NCBI RefSeq assembly: GCF_003124125.1
Contig: NZ_QCXQ01000001.1
Coordinates: 448,364 to 512,363 of the forward strand
Origin: Levilactobacillus bambusae
GTDB taxonomy: Bacteria > Bacillota > Bacilli > Lactobacillales > Lactobacillaceae
DNA: 64,000 nt
Direction: 5' to 3'
How positions within the stretch are numbered: position 1 is the first letter of the stretch; each line of letters opens with the position of its first letter. Positions 9,050 through 19,277 of this stretch are shown here, piece after piece. Both the position numbers and the translations under genes were made by a program. The notes beneath the pieces are model-generated. The model saw nothing but the letters and a program-made list of their open reading frames with translations. It made no database searches and was not told the DNA's origin.

Positions 9050-11656
9050 CTAAAGTTTGATTAACTGATTTTGGTTAACTGTTTGAGCAGCTTGAGCATC
9101 CGAGGTTAACAAAATCACTTGTAACTGTTGGCCAACGTCCGTTAACAACTGCGACATCATTTGCCGGCGCTGGTCATCAAAGGTCACAAATCCATCGTCA
9201 ATCACTAGTGGTAGTCGGTGACTCTCACTTAAAACGCGTGCCACGGCTAACTTCAAACAAACATATAATTGTTCAGCCGTCCCCCGGGAGAGATGACCAA
9301 CCGTTAACCACGGTGTTTGTTCACCCTTAATTTCAATCTGCTCACTGCTCAATTTAATTTGAGTATACCGGTTTTTAGTTAGAAGTGCTAGCTGTCCCTC
9401 TGCCAGCTGAATAATTTCAGGCAGCCGATCCTGGGAAGCTAGGGCCAACATTTGATCAATCCACCGGGCCGCAAATTGGTGGGATAAGTACTTTTCAACG
9501 TTGGCAATGATTTCAGTATCTAACGCCGCCAGCTGCTGTTCCAGGTCCGTTTGCAGCCCGTTAGTTGTCCACGCCTCAATTTTAGCGGCTAACTCGGCTA
9601 GTTCATGCACGGTATTCGTCTGTTGCTGCTGAAGTTGAGTACTCCGGTTTTGAACCGTCTCAAGTTGCGTTTGAAGCTCCTGCCGGGTTTTATACTGGGC
9701 GAGATGCTTCAAATCATCAGCTGATAATTGCTGACTCAACCGCCTGAGTTCCGTCTGATCAACTTCCCGATCCCTCTCAACGGTAACCTGGGCGTTGAAT
9801 TGATCGGCCGTTTCTACCCCGCGGTTCCGCAAGAATTGGTTAACTTGGCTAACCTGGCGTTCAACTTGACCGCTTAGCTGCTGTTCTTGTCGGCGGAGCT
9901 GGGTTAACAAACTAACCGTAGACTGTTCCGACTGTGCGGCACTTCGAATACGATCGACCCTCGCTGAAACCGCCTGCAGTTGATTAGAATAACTCATCTG
10001 ATCACTGAACTTAAGCTCGGGCATAACCGTTTGCCATTGTTGCAGGTAGTCTTCAATAACTATCCGCTGCGGGAATTGTCCCCGATCCTGAATTTCCCGC
10101 TGTAACTGCTGCAACCGATTGAGGTCACGCTGAATTGAGGACCACTGTTCAGGATCTAACGCTGTCAGGCCGTACCGAATTCCGATTTGATCTAATTGAT
10201 CCGTTACCGCTTGCGCATCACGGTTATTTTCACGAAGCTGCGCCCAAAATTCACTAACTTGATCAGTCGGTAGACTGTGTGACGTCGTTGCCGACAAACC
10301 GAAATACGCGTAGGCGGCAATTCCTAGTCCAATGCAGGCCCCCACCAGTTTAACCGCCATACTTGGCATAAACAGCGCCACTAAAAGTAGCCCTAACCCC
10401 ACTCCTATTAGTAGAAGGTCTCGGGTAACCGGCTGACGCTGTGTGGTTCGGGTTCTGGGGCCTTGTTCGTTGGCAGCGTTTAGTTGGTTCTGCATGGTTT
10501 GCTGACGTTGCCGTAGCTTACGCTGTTGATTTAATAACTCCGAAACCAGTTGATCATCCGAACGTGTAAACGGTCGGGGAACCTGTCCACCAACCGAATA
10601 TCGGTCTAGCAAAGCTTGATATTCTTCATGTTGATTCCGTTGGTTTGATTGATCCCGTTCGATTTGTAACGCTACCTGAGTCATCTGTGCCAGTTCGGCT
10701 GCTAATGAGTCAAACCGTTCCTGATGTGTTGCATACCCAACCATCTGTTGGGGCGTTTGTCCCTTAGCCTGTGCCAGTTCGGCTTGTAAATCTTGCTGTT
10801 GGGTCTTTAAGTCATCCAATCGGACCAATAAATGTTGTAATTCCTGTTCATCATCCCGACTGAATCCAACCGTATGATTAGTCTGCTGATCAGTCAGAAC
10901 TGTTAGTCGGTTGTAAGTCGGCCACTTGGATTCCAGAACTTGAAGTTCATTTAGCTCTTGGTTGGCTTGATGCACCGTTGTTTCCAAATCCTTGAGCCGC
11001 TCGTTTGACTGATGCTGCTGGTCAACGGCCTTTACAAACTGGGGGTAGACTGCTTTGGATTGTTCAATTCGGTCCACTAATTCGGCCCGCGTGCCAAGTT
11101 GCTGGTTGATAACGGGATTTCTGCCCGTGGGTTTATAAAGATCCCTAGCCGAGTGCTCTAATTGATGTTCATACTCCTGCCATTCTTCGCTTCCAGCTGC
11201 CCCCAACCCTTGAATTAAATACGTGAGCTGGTCTGGTTTTAACGAAAACACCTGCGCCAGCCGGGGTTCATCAATGAAAAACACAGTTTCGTATAGCGCT
11301 TCATCCAGCGGAGCAATGAGATCAGTCAACGTTTCGGGCGGTAATTGTAATCCCGTCTGAAGGGCTGTTAGTGTTACCCGGCCCCGTTTTGGACCGGACT
11401 CGCGTTGAACTCGAAATTCCTGGCCCTGCTTTTCAATAATGAGTTCGCCACCATATCGCCCACCGGTTAGTGGCTCGTGACGCAAATCTGCAGACCGTTT
11501 TGACGGGAACCCAAATAAAATTGCGGGGATAAACTGCGCAATCGTTGACTTACCAGCTTCATTTTGCCCGTAAAAGGTGGTCATCGTGCCATCCAGATCA
11601 AACGATTGATTTGCAAACTTTCCGTACCCGTAAAGGGTGAGCCGTTTAATTTTCAT
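9050..11656 (-). CDS. yhaN: YhaN, SbcC/Rad50-like ATPase
   Basis: 868 residues from the ATG at 11654-11656, nine bases after GGAGG; an ATG three codons earlier touches the ribosome site and is less likely. Walker A GQNEAGKST is near residue 35; long Gln-rich coiled-coil arms fill the middle; near residues 415-450 there is a pair of hydrophobic stretches, a feature of YhaN-type proteins rather than SbcC. The C-terminal signature LSRGTAEQLY and Walker B LPLVIDDGF complete the ATPase. Its start overlaps yhaO by 11 bases. Expected to form a Mre11-Rad50-like complex with YhaO. Confidence 0.9.
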   Translation of the reverse strand: MKIKRLTLYGYGKFANQSFDLDGTMTTFYGQNEAGKSTIAQFIPAILFGFPSKRSADLRHEPLTGGRYGGELIIEKQGQEFRVQRESGPKRGRVTLTALQTGLQLPPETLTDLIAPLDEALYETVFFIDEPRLAQVFSLKPDQLTYLIQGLGAAGSEEWQEYEHQLEHSARDLYKPTGRNPVINQQLGTRAELVDRIEQSKAVYPQFVKAVDQQHQSNERLKDLETTVHQANQELNELQVLESKWPTYNRLTVLTDQQTNHTVGFSRDDEQELQHLLVRLDDLKTQQQDLQAELAQAKGQTPQQMVGYATHQERFDSLAAELAQMTQVALQIERDQSNQRNQHEEYQALLDRYSVGGQVPRPFTRSDDQLVSELLNQQRKLRQRQQTMQNQLNAANEQGPRTRTTQRQPVTRDLLLIGVGLGLLLVALFMPSMAVKLVGACIGLGIAAYAYFGLSATTSHSLPTDQVSEFWAQLRENNRDAQAVTDQLDQIGIRYGLTALDPEQWSSIQRDLNRLQQLQREIQDRGQFPQRIVIEDYLQQWQTVMPELKFSDQMSYSNQLQAVSARVDRIRSAAQSEQSTVSLLTQLRRQEQQLSGQVERQVSQVNQFLRNRGVETADQFNAQVTVERDREVDQTELRRLSQQLSADDLKHLAQYKTRQELQTQLETVQNRSTQLQQQQTNTVHELAELAAKIEAWTTNGLQTDLEQQLAALDTEIIANVEKYLSHQFAARWIDQMLALASQDRLPEIIQLAEGQLALLTKNRYTQIKLSSEQIEIKGEQTPWLTVGHLSRGTAEQLYVCLKLAVARVLSESHRLPLVIDDGFVTFDDQRRQMMSQLLTDVGQQLQVILLTSDAQAAQTVNQNQLIKL

Positions 11657-12866
11657 TTTGAACATCCTCCGTCTGATGACTCAACAGCCGGCCCGCGTGC
11701 CTTTTAATCTCCACCATCGTTTGTGGATCATTGAGCCAATCCATCAGAAAGCCCTCCCGACTTAGTGGGCCACTCAACGTGAGCAGCTGATCACGGGTAA
11801 ACACCTGCTCCGCGGCGGTTTGCCAAAACTGCTGGTCCATCTTAGTTCGGGTGGGACTTACCGGTACTTCATCAATGCGAATTTGGCTTACCCAAATCCC
11901 GAGACGCTGAAACTGACTACGATGGCTTTCCTGAAAGAGCTCTAGCCACTCCCCCGAGTCAATGGTTGCCTTTAACGACGCCGAAAGCTGTTCGCCGTGC
12001 GCTATCTGGACGGTTACCAGTTTAAAGGGTGCCGTTTGGTCTGCCGCCCACTGGTCTATGGTACGGTCAAGATCGGTAAGGGTCCCTAACTCCGCTGCAT
12101 TGATGCTGAGTGATTTCCACTCTATGAGAGCCGTGGCGTGAAACTCCGGAATCAATCGGTTGCCTTCACTGTGAACCAAAAAAACTCCCTTTTGTCCGGT
12201 CTCGCTTCGGTCACGTCCCTGAATATTGCCGGAGTAGCAAATTGGTGGATTCGTATTGAGGCTCTGACGTTGATGAATATGCCCTAAAGCCCAATAATCA
12301 TAACGTTTACGTAGGAGTTTTTGCAGGTCAAACGGGGCATAGTGGTCCGTCCGTTGGTTTTTAGTAGCAACTTCGCCATGCCACATTCCAATGTGCCAAT
12401 CGGTCCCCTCCCGCGTGGGAAAATCTGCGGAAGGATCAGTCGTTACCCACCGGCTGGGATAGCTAAATCCACTAATGGCAACTGTTTCGCCCGTTGTCAA
12501 CTTTAATTTATGGGTGGTGACAGTCGTTGGCATGACAAAAACGTTATCCGGGTAATCAACTGCTAATTGTTGATCCGCCAAATAATCGTGATTACCAAAG
12601 CTAATGATTACGGAAATCCTTTGATCCCGTAGCCGGCTAAACTCACTAAGTAAAAAACCCTGGGCCTTGACGGATTGAACATCCCGATCAAAAAGGTCCC
12701 CTGAAATTAAAATAAAATCCACCCGTTCCTTAATCGCTAGATCAACAATCTTAGTGAACGATTGAAACGTTGACTGGCGAATTTTATTCCATAACGGGGT
12801 CGGCGCTTTCGCCAAGCCTAAGAATGGACTATCTAAGTGTAAATCGGCCGCGTGAATAAATTTCAT
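11646..12866 (-). CDS. yhaO: YhaO, SbcD/Mre11-like metallophosphoesterase
   Basis: 406 residues. The calcineurin-type phosphoesterase motifs are all present: AADLHLDSPF at the N-terminus, ISGDLFD near residue 54, FGNHD near residue 90, and later MWHGEV and ALGHIHQ. It is the nuclease partner of YhaN in a putative DNA repair complex. First gene of a yhaO-yhaN-yhaM operon. The start follows AAGGGATGGC. Confidence 0.92.
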   Translation of the reverse strand: MKFIHAADLHLDSPFLGLAKAPTPLWNKIRQSTFQSFTKIVDLAIKERVDFILISGDLFDRDVQSVKAQGFLLSEFSRLRDQRISVIISFGNHDYLADQQLAVDYPDNVFVMPTTVTTHKLKLTTGETVAISGFSYPSRWVTTDPSADFPTREGTDWHIGMWHGEVATKNQRTDHYAPFDLQKLLRKRYDYWALGHIHQRQSLNTNPPICYSGNIQGRDRSETGQKGVFLVHSEGNRLIPEFHATALIEWKSLSINAAELGTLTDLDRTIDQWAADQTAPFKLVTVQIAHGEQLSASLKATIDSGEWLELFQESHRSQFQRLGIWVSQIRIDEVPVSPTRTKMDQQFWQTAAEQVFTRDQLLTLSGPLSREGFLMDWLNDPQTMVEIKRHAGRLLSHQTEDVQNEN

Positions 12867-12906
12867 GATGCCATCCCTTCTTCAGATAATTGAACTGTCA
12901 CCATAG

Positions 12907-12957
12907 TAAAACGACTGAGCCACTAAAGCAATCCTGCCTTAGTAACCCAGCCGTTTT
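12907..12957 (-). terminator. Imperfect terminator downstream of the yheA-like gene
   Basis: Reading leftwards, AAAACGGCTG pairs with CAGTCGTTTT around an interrupted long stem, ending in GTTTT. It separates the YheA-like gene from yhaO. Confidence 0.55.
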
Positions 12958-12996
12958 AAATTGTTCGGCCATCGATTTCTCGAATAACACTAGGCC

Positions 12997-13347
12997 TTAA
13001 TCATGGTATAAATCTTGAATGGGTTTTGTAATGATTTGGTTTAGTTGAGCCAAAACATCATTTACGGCCTTTTCCTTGGCCATCAAGTCCTTAACGACGT
13101 CAAACTGCGAAACTTTGTCTGCTAAATCGCGGGCCTGTTGCATTTCATCTTCCGTAATTTCGACCCCTTGCATCTGCTTAGTTTGCAATTGCATTTGAAC
13201 GTCTTGGAAATTCTTAAAGACATCATAAGCAACGGCATCGGCCTTCATTTTACCGTATGCACCAGCAAGTGCTTGGTATTCTGGAGTTTCCCGTAATTCC
13301 TGTTCAAGTTGATTTGCGGTATCGTATACATTTACTACTTCTGCCAT
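12997..13347 (-). CDS. yheA: YheA/YlbF-family (UPF0342) protein
   Basis: 116-residue helical, acidic protein. The pattern ANQLEQELRETPEYQAL, then a central amphipathic helix with FKNFQDVQMQLQTKQMQG, is typical of the YlbF/YmcA/YheA group. Members such as YlbF and YmcA regulate RNase Y in Bacillus; YheA itself is of unknown function. Proximity to the exonuclease gene yhaM is conserved in Bacillus. Ribosome site GTAGGAGG. Confidence 0.85.
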   Translation of the reverse strand: MAEVVNVYDTANQLEQELRETPEYQALAGAYGKMKADAVAYDVFKNFQDVQMQLQTKQMQGVEITEDEMQQARDLADKVSQFDVVKDLMAKEKAVNDVLAQLNQIITKPIQDLYHD

Positions 13348-13425
13348 TTGACTATTCCTCCTACGTTATCAATCTACAAGTATTGTACCATTTCTCCGCT
13401 AAGTTCTCGATAGAAGCCGCTTAAG

Positions 13426-15525
13426 TTAGAAGAAGGATTTCGCTTTGTCCCACCAACTCTCAACCGTCTTCTGTGCGCTCTTAGCGCCGTCCTGAACCCG
13501 CCCCCATAGATCGTTATCACTACTGCTTTCGCTTTTAGCAAGGTCTGAGGCATCCTTTGTGTCAAACTGGGTCCCCTTGGTGTTCGGCAAAATTTCCTGC
13601 ATTTCCGTCCGGAAGAGGGTTCCAACGCCCACCGTACCTGTATCCTCTAGAACGTGAGATTTATCGTTACTGTCATAACCTTCCCAAGTCGCTACTACGA
13701 CATCGGGCGTATAGCCAATTACCCATTTATCCCGGGTAGCCTCAGAATCTGAACTCTGGACGTCTTCCGTACTTCCCGTTTTACCTGCAACGGAATAGCC
13801 GTATGGTTTTGCGTCCGTTCCCGTTCCGTAGTTAAAGACGCCTAACATCATGCTGGTCATTTGTTTAGCTACCTTCGCTGACATCACTTGTTTAGGCTGA
13901 CTAGCAGTTTCGCCGGACGAAACGACGGTCTTTCCAGAGGCATCAACCACCTTCGTAATAAAGTGGGCTGAATTAAGGTTTCCCTGGTTAGCATAGGCCG
14001 TATAAGCCGATGCCATTTCCATCGGAGACACCCCCGTCTTTAGGCCCCCTAGAGCCAACGCAAGGTTATCGTCCGACTTAGTGACGGGTAAGCCAAATTT
14101 CTTAACGGAGTCGTAACCCTTTTGAACCCCAATCTTATTCAGCAGCCAAACTGCGGGTGCGTTCATGGACTGGGCTAGGGCGTCATACATGGTCATTTTT
14201 TCGGAATACTGATTATTCCAATTTTTAGGCCGATACTTGTTAGACCCATAGGAGCGGCGTTCGTTACTCAACTCTGAATCGTAAAAGTAGCCGTTTTGTA
14301 AGGCTGGAGTATAAACAGCAATCGGTTTAATCGTTGAGCCAGGTTGCCGTTTCATTTGGGTTGCCCGGTTATACCCCCGAAAGACATGTTTGCCCCGGCC
14401 GCCAACCACCGCCTCTACTCCCCCGGTACTTGGATCAACAGCAATGGAGGCCGCTTGAACCTTAGTCCCGTCGGCAGCATCCGTCGGAAAGTTAGCGTCA
14501 TTTTTAAAGGTGGACTGCATATTTTCCTGGTGGTTTTGGTCCAGAGACGTATAGATTTTGTACCCCCGGTTCATGATATCTGATTCAGATAACCCGTATT
14601 TATTGACGGCTTCGTTAATGACTGCGTCAAAGTAGTATGGATATTTATAACTATCGTTGTAACTATAATTATCTGCCGTCTCAATCGGAGTAGCTTCTGC
14701 CTGCTTAGCCTCGGACGTCGTGATGGACTTTGTATCTGCCATTAAGCCTAATACAACATTCCGTCTTTCTAAGGCCGCTTGGGGATGGTCAACCGGATTA
14801 TAAGCACTGGGCGATGTCAACATCCCTGCAATAACCGCACTTTCGGCAGTCGTCAACTCTGATGCAGGCTTGCCAAAGTACCGTTCTGACGCATCTTGGA
14901 CCCCCCAAACCCCATTTCCAAAGTACGCATTATTGAGATACATCGTCAAAATATCCTTTTTACTGTAAATATTTTCAACTTCGATGGATAGGAATATTTC
15001 TTTGATTTTGCGCGAAAAAGTTTGTTCCTGCGTTAAATAGGCGTTCTTAACCAGCTGCTGGGTTAAAGTCGATCCCCCGCCGCTAATATAATCCCGACCC
15101 ATAATTTTATTCTTAACTAACAGCCACATAGCCCGGCCAATCCCCCGAACACTAAACCCGTGTTCACTATAAAAGTGCCGATCTTCAGTGGAGATAACCG
15201 CCTTCTGAATACTTGGCGAAATTTTCTTTAGTGGAACATAGGACCCCTTTTGTGAGTAAAGCGTCCCCGCCTTATGATTGTCTTTATCATAAATCACCGT
15301 TGGATTTTCCAGCTGGTTCTTTAAATCTGACACCTTAGCGGTTTTAGCCTGAAAAGTCATATCAATACTTAAAACTAAAAATAATGATAGGGCGATCACT
15401 ATTAGCCATCGTGTTAGTTGGAATCGATGCCAGTAACGCCGTACCCAATCCCACGTGACGTGCCACGCGTTCTTAAGCCACGCTAAAATGGGTGACTCCG
15501 ATTGATTTGATCCACGATTTTTCAT
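13426..15525 (-). CDS. Class A penicillin-binding protein (bifunctional)
   Basis: 699 residues from the ATG at 15523-15525 (after ACGAGG). A cytoplasmic N-tail and one membrane segment (about residues 40-60) precede a GT51 glycosyltransferase domain with STEDRHFYSEHGF and GGGSTLTQQLVKN, then a transpeptidase domain with the active-site SxxK motif in GSTIKP, SMN and KTGST. It polymerises lipid II and cross-links peptidoglycan on the outer face. The C-tail is Ser/Asp-rich and ends in an aromatic/Lys stretch. Closest in layout to the PBP2a/PbpF group; I do not assign a symbol. Confidence 0.93.
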   Translation of the reverse strand: MKNRGSNQSESPILAWLKNAWHVTWDWVRRYWHRFQLTRWLIVIALSLFLVLSIDMTFQAKTAKVSDLKNQLENPTVIYDKDNHKAGTLYSQKGSYVPLKKISPSIQKAVISTEDRHFYSEHGFSVRGIGRAMWLLVKNKIMGRDYISGGGSTLTQQLVKNAYLTQEQTFSRKIKEIFLSIEVENIYSKKDILTMYLNNAYFGNGVWGVQDASERYFGKPASELTTAESAVIAGMLTSPSAYNPVDHPQAALERRNVVLGLMADTKSITTSEAKQAEATPIETADNYSYNDSYKYPYYFDAVINEAVNKYGLSESDIMNRGYKIYTSLDQNHQENMQSTFKNDANFPTDAADGTKVQAASIAVDPSTGGVEAVVGGRGKHVFRGYNRATQMKRQPGSTIKPIAVYTPALQNGYFYDSELSNERRSYGSNKYRPKNWNNQYSEKMTMYDALAQSMNAPAVWLLNKIGVQKGYDSVKKFGLPVTKSDDNLALALGGLKTGVSPMEMASAYTAYANQGNLNSAHFITKVVDASGKTVVSSGETASQPKQVMSAKVAKQMTSMMLGVFNYGTGTDAKPYGYSVAGKTGSTEDVQSSDSEATRDKWVIGYTPDVVVATWEGYDSNDKSHVLEDTGTVGVGTLFRTEMQEILPNTKGTQFDTKDASDLAKSESSSDNDLWGRVQDGAKSAQKTVESWWDKAKSFF

Positions 15526-15650
15526 GTTTAACCTCGTTTTCACTGGTAATGATTAAATTAATTGTAGCATACTCATTTGGGGGCGCTAATAATGCCCAGA
15601 AATTTAATAAAAATTGAGCTTTTATCCCACCACAAAATAAAGATCATAAC

Positions 15651-15690
15651 CAAAATCCAATCAATAAACAATCGGATCTGATTATGATCT
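15651..15690 (-). terminator. Terminator of argR
   Basis: Reading leftwards, AGATCATAA pairs with TTATGATCT around an imperfect inner stem and is followed by TTATTTTG. It lies 50 to 90 bases beyond the argR stop. Confidence 0.7.
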
Positions 15691-15743
15691 CCATTCAACG
15701 TTGCCAAACCAGTGACTCGATCTGTCTCCGTGGTCAAATTTTG

Positions 15744-16211
15744 CTAGTGCGCTATGTCTGGATTCATGTTATCTGAAATTTTATGGTTCAACCGTTTAGC
15801 AATTTCTTCATTTTCGCTAATGATAAAGATCGTATCGTGTCCCGCCAGCGTTCCAGACACTTCTGGCAAGTCCAAGTCGTCTAAAATCGCGGCTAATAAA
15901 TTCCCGTTGCTGGGCAACGTTCGGACAATGTTAATAAATGAAACTCGCTTTAAGTCCACCACAACTTCATTAATCGTTTCACGCAGATGCTCTTCAACAC
16001 TACGGTTCCCCGATTTAAAAATGGTGTACCTAAGGTGGCCATGACCATCCTGCGCTTTAACAATCTGCATTTCTCGAATATCCCGAGAAATTGTTGCTTG
16101 GGTTGCCTGAATGCCAACGTCCTGAAGCCGTTGCATCAATTCTTCTTGAGTCGAGATTGGATATTGATTAATGAGCTGTTCAATCCGGGACTGGCGAATG
16201 TTTTTCTTCAT
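15744..16211 (-). CDS. argR: Arginine repressor/activator ArgR
   Basis: 155 residues from the ATG at 16209-16211, preceded by AGGGGG. The N-terminal winged helix (ISTQEELMQRLQ, ATQATISRDIREM) binds ARG boxes, and the C-terminal hexamerisation domain carries the arginine-binding motif GTLAGHDTIF near residue 125. In lactic acid bacteria ArgR proteins control arginine biosynthesis and the deiminase pathway. Here it closes the argS, arcD-like, arcT-like series, and its own upstream region has a near-consensus ARG box. Confidence 0.93.
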   Translation of the reverse strand: MKKNIRQSRIEQLINQYPISTQEELMQRLQDVGIQATQATISRDIREMQIVKAQDGHGHLRYTIFKSGNRSVEEHLRETINEVVVDLKRVSFINIVRTLPSNGNLLAAILDDLDLPEVSGTLAGHDTIFIISENEEIAKRLNHKISDNMNPDIAH

Positions 16212-16278
16212 AAACAATAACCCCCTACGGAATCTGTTTACAGTGTAACAAAGAAAGCCCTTCAATTCTAGTTTTATC

Positions 16279-16292
16279 TGAATATTTATTGA
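16279..16292. promoter_or_regulatory. Candidate ARG box upstream of argR
   Basis: TGAATATTTATTGA matches the consensus TGAATWWWWATTCA at 13 of 14 positions. A second weaker copy follows at once on the other strand (CGAATAAGAATTGA, about 16299-16312). About 70 bases upstream of the argR start, which suggests autoregulation. Confidence 0.5.
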
Positions 16293-16369
16293 AAATATCA
16301 ATTCTTATTCGTTTTTAGATTCTTTGGTTTTCTAACACCAACCGCCCGAAATTGTTGCCAGACTCAACT

Positions 16370-17707
16370 TTAATCCGTACACAACCGTCGAACTGCTTCT
16401 GCGTAAATGGCCATGGCATCAAACATTTTATCAAGCGGCCAGTTCTCGTTGACTTGATGCATAAAATCTGGGGTTCCCGGCAACATTGCACCGTAGGCCA
16501 CTGTATTAGTCATAGTCCGGGCGTATGTGGCACCTCCGCTGACTTCTGGTTGTGAGTCGTCACCCGTTTCATCCCGGTACACGGTCATCAGGGTTTCAAC
16601 TAACGGACTATCCTTTGGGACGTACAACGGTGCCAGATAATCAAAATGTTCTTCCTGTAAGTCATAGGGAGCAACCGCTTCACGAAGCTGGGTCATGAGC
16701 TGGGCATGGTCTACCGTCACGGGAATCCGCATATCAATTTGCATCCGGGTTTCCTTCTCGTTGATGGTGAGGCTTGAAATATTAAACGTTAGGTGACCAG
16801 ACTCTTGATCCTCAATGGTCCCTAAAACGTTTGTACCAGTGGCATCCTCTTTAAACAGTTTGCCGATAAAGTCTAACGGCCGGCCGCCAAAGACATCGTC
16901 AAGGGCGATAGCCAACCGTAGCAAAGCGTTCGTTCCCTTTGGGGCTTGCATGGCATGAACTGCCTTCCCCTTGACCATAATTCCGTCGTCAGTCGGTTGG
17001 TATTCAAAGTGATGGGCGTCAAGAGCTTCCTTGACCTCATCTAAGCGGGGACCATTATATGGGGCCTTATCGGGAACCGCATTAAAGGGGTTAGTGAGGT
17101 TAAGGTTTAAGTCATCGTATCCGGGCCCAACGAGGTAGGAATCCTGGAGGCCTTTCTCAGCGTAAATCAGCGGGAATTCAGCATCCGGTGCGAACCCCAT
17201 GGTGACGGATTCTTCCTTTTCGTTGTACTTCGCAATCCCACGCCATAAGTTTTCTTCATCCGTTCCGAAGATAAACCGAATCCGTTTATTAAAGTGGTAG
17301 CCCCGGTTTTCTAACGCCTTGACCGCAAATAATGCTGCCATACTTGGTCCCTTATCATCCTGACTTCCCCGGCCATAAAGGTGGTTATCCCTTACAATGC
17401 CCTTAAATGGGTCGGCATCCCAATCCTTTGGGTCGCCAGCGGGTACGACGTCAACGTGCCCGATAATCCCAAAGAGTTCAGATCCACTGCCGGTTTCAGC
17501 ATACCCATAGTATCCCTCAGGATCTTCGTACGTCTTAAAACCTAGTTCGGCCGCAATTGCAATGACCTCATCCAACGCATGGCGGACCCCCGCCCCAAAT
17601 GGCGCATTGGGTTCTGCCGGGGCTAAATAGGACGCTTGACTAATTAACCGTTCTGCAGCTTCAACGGCTCCCTGTTGTTCAACTGCTGTTACAATTTCAT
17701 CACTCAT
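16370..17707 (-). CDS. arcT: M20-family dipeptidase, ArcT/PepV-like
   Basis: 445-residue zinc peptidase. Metal and catalytic motifs are IIGHVDVVPAGD (near residue 86), GRGSQDDKGPSMA (near 117), FGTDEE (near 152), FAPDAEFPLIYAEKG (near 177) and a C-terminal MHQVNENW. The domain plan is that of PepV/Sapep dipeptidases. It starts 20 bases after the stop of a YfcC-family transporter; in streptococcal arc operons an M20 peptidase called ArcT follows ArcD in the same way. I infer release of arginine from imported dipeptides. A second PepV-like protein lies at 45.6-47.0 kb, so this is not the general PepV. Confidence 0.8.
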   Translation of the reverse strand: MSDEIVTAVEQQGAVEAAERLISQASYLAPAEPNAPFGAGVRHALDEVIAIAAELGFKTYEDPEGYYGYAETGSGSELFGIIGHVDVVPAGDPKDWDADPFKGIVRDNHLYGRGSQDDKGPSMAALFAVKALENRGYHFNKRIRFIFGTDEENLWRGIAKYNEKEESVTMGFAPDAEFPLIYAEKGLQDSYLVGPGYDDLNLNLTNPFNAVPDKAPYNGPRLDEVKEALDAHHFEYQPTDDGIMVKGKAVHAMQAPKGTNALLRLAIALDDVFGGRPLDFIGKLFKEDATGTNVLGTIEDQESGHLTFNISSLTINEKETRMQIDMRIPVTVDHAQLMTQLREAVAPYDLQEEHFDYLAPLYVPKDSPLVETLMTVYRDETGDDSQPEVSGGATYARTMTNTVAYGAMLPGTPDFMHQVNENWPLDKMFDAMAIYAEAVRRLCTD

Positions 17708-17727
17708 GATTATAGTCTCCTTCTACG

Positions 17728-19239
17728 TTAAATTAGGGTCGATACCGCTAAAAAGATACAAATAATAACAAACAAACCAATCATTAGTTTCAGCGTAAAC
17801 TTCCACCAAACGTTAATGTTGACGTGGGCAATTGCTAACGCACCCATGACCACTCCGGAAGTTGGTGTAATAATATTTACCCACCCTGAGGCCGCCTGAT
17901 AAGCCGTAATCACTAAGCTAGGGGCAACGTGAGCAAACTTACCAAGTGGGCCAATAATCCCCATCGTTGCGGCCGCTAATCCAGAGGTCGATGGGATTAA
18001 AAACGACATTGGAATGTAAAAAATATAGGTCAGGATAATAAAGGCAATGGATCCCATACTGGATAAGCCACTCTCACCCCAGTGAAGAACCGTCGCCGTG
18101 ATGTTTCCGTCGTTCATGACCACCTGAATCCCCCGGGCAACGGCAACGATGATCGCAACACTAATAAAATCACTCATACCGTTCATAAAGGCTTCAATGT
18201 AGTCACTTTCACTCATCTTAAACGTGAACATGATTAGGACGGACATGAAGAAGAATAGCATTGTAATTTCATTAAAGTACCAAGTTCCTAACGGTACCAT
18301 GTCCTTCCCTAGTAGCGCCCCCAGAAACGGTAAATTTGTGAGCCACTTATTAAGCTGAATAAAAACTGTCCAATGAGGATTGATACTATCCCACGGGACA
18401 AGACCCATAATCATAATGACGAACGTCAAGACGAATAACCATAGGACTGCCTTTTGCCGCCCCGTCATTTGTGTGTCCACCCCATCATCCTCGCTTAAAA
18501 AGCGGGATTCATCAGCCTGACGCTGATCATAAATGAGGGATTGCTTCGGATCCTTCTCAATCTTTGAAGCATAGTGATAAACGTACCAGATACTAAAGGC
18601 CACCGTCACAATTAATAGGACCAACCGTGACATTAAACCATCACCGGGTGAAATGTTTAGGGTTTGGGAAGCAACCCCCGTTGCGAACGGGTTTACCGTT
18701 GATGCTAAACAGCCAACCTGCGTCCCAATTAATGCAATCGAGACCGCTACCAACGAATCAAAACCGACTGCCATCATGACGGGAATCAGCAGCGGATAAA
18801 ACGCAATGGTTTCTTCCCCCATCCCAAAGGTTGACCCACCGAGGGCAAATAGGGTCATTAGAATGGGAATTAGCCACTTTTCCTTCCCCTTGAACTTAAC
18901 GACCACCGAGGAAATTCCGTCGTCTAGGGCCTTGGTTTTATTAACTACCCCCAGAAATCCCCCGATGACCAGAATGAATAGTGAAACGGAAATGGCACCG
19001 TCCGTTTTTGAGTTCCCAACCATTCCAATGACTGGAGCCATGAAGACGTCCCAAATCCCCTGTGGTTTAGCTGCCACCTGCCGGTAAGTATGGGCAATAA
19101 TGTTACCGGCCTTATCGGTTTGGTACTGGCCCGCCGGAATAATCCACGTTAAAATGGCTACTGCGATAATAATAAAAAATAGAATTGTGTAGGCGGAAGG
19201 CATTTTAAATTTCCGTCGTTTTTTAGATACTTGTTCCAT
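17728..19239 (-). CDS. YfcC-family transporter, streptococcal ArcD-like
   Basis: 503-residue membrane protein with about 12 segments, of the YfcC/DcuC-related anaerobic carrier family. Recognisable stretches are LGGSTFGMGEETIAFYPLL near residue 133 and IPSTSGLAAATMGIIGPLG near residue 415. In Streptococcus the arginine-ornithine exchanger ArcD belongs to this family and is followed by ArcT, exactly as here. Placement between T-box argS and argR supports an arginine or Arg-peptide role. An APC-type ArcD is encoded separately at 23.3-24.7 kb, so the window has two unrelated candidate arginine carriers. Confidence 0.75.
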   Translation of the reverse strand: MEQVSKKRRKFKMPSAYTILFFIIIAVAILTWIIPAGQYQTDKAGNIIAHTYRQVAAKPQGIWDVFMAPVIGMVGNSKTDGAISVSLFILVIGGFLGVVNKTKALDDGISSVVVKFKGKEKWLIPILMTLFALGGSTFGMGEETIAFYPLLIPVMMAVGFDSLVAVSIALIGTQVGCLASTVNPFATGVASQTLNISPGDGLMSRLVLLIVTVAFSIWYVYHYASKIEKDPKQSLIYDQRQADESRFLSEDDGVDTQMTGRQKAVLWLFVLTFVIMIMGLVPWDSINPHWTVFIQLNKWLTNLPFLGALLGKDMVPLGTWYFNEITMLFFFMSVLIMFTFKMSESDYIEAFMNGMSDFISVAIIVAVARGIQVVMNDGNITATVLHWGESGLSSMGSIAFIILTYIFYIPMSFLIPSTSGLAAATMGIIGPLGKFAHVAPSLVITAYQAASGWVNIITPTSGVVMGALAIAHVNINVWWKFTLKLMIGLFVIICIFLAVSTLI

Positions 19240-19277
19240 ATCGTCACTTCCCTATCCTAAAATGTGTAACCGCTTAT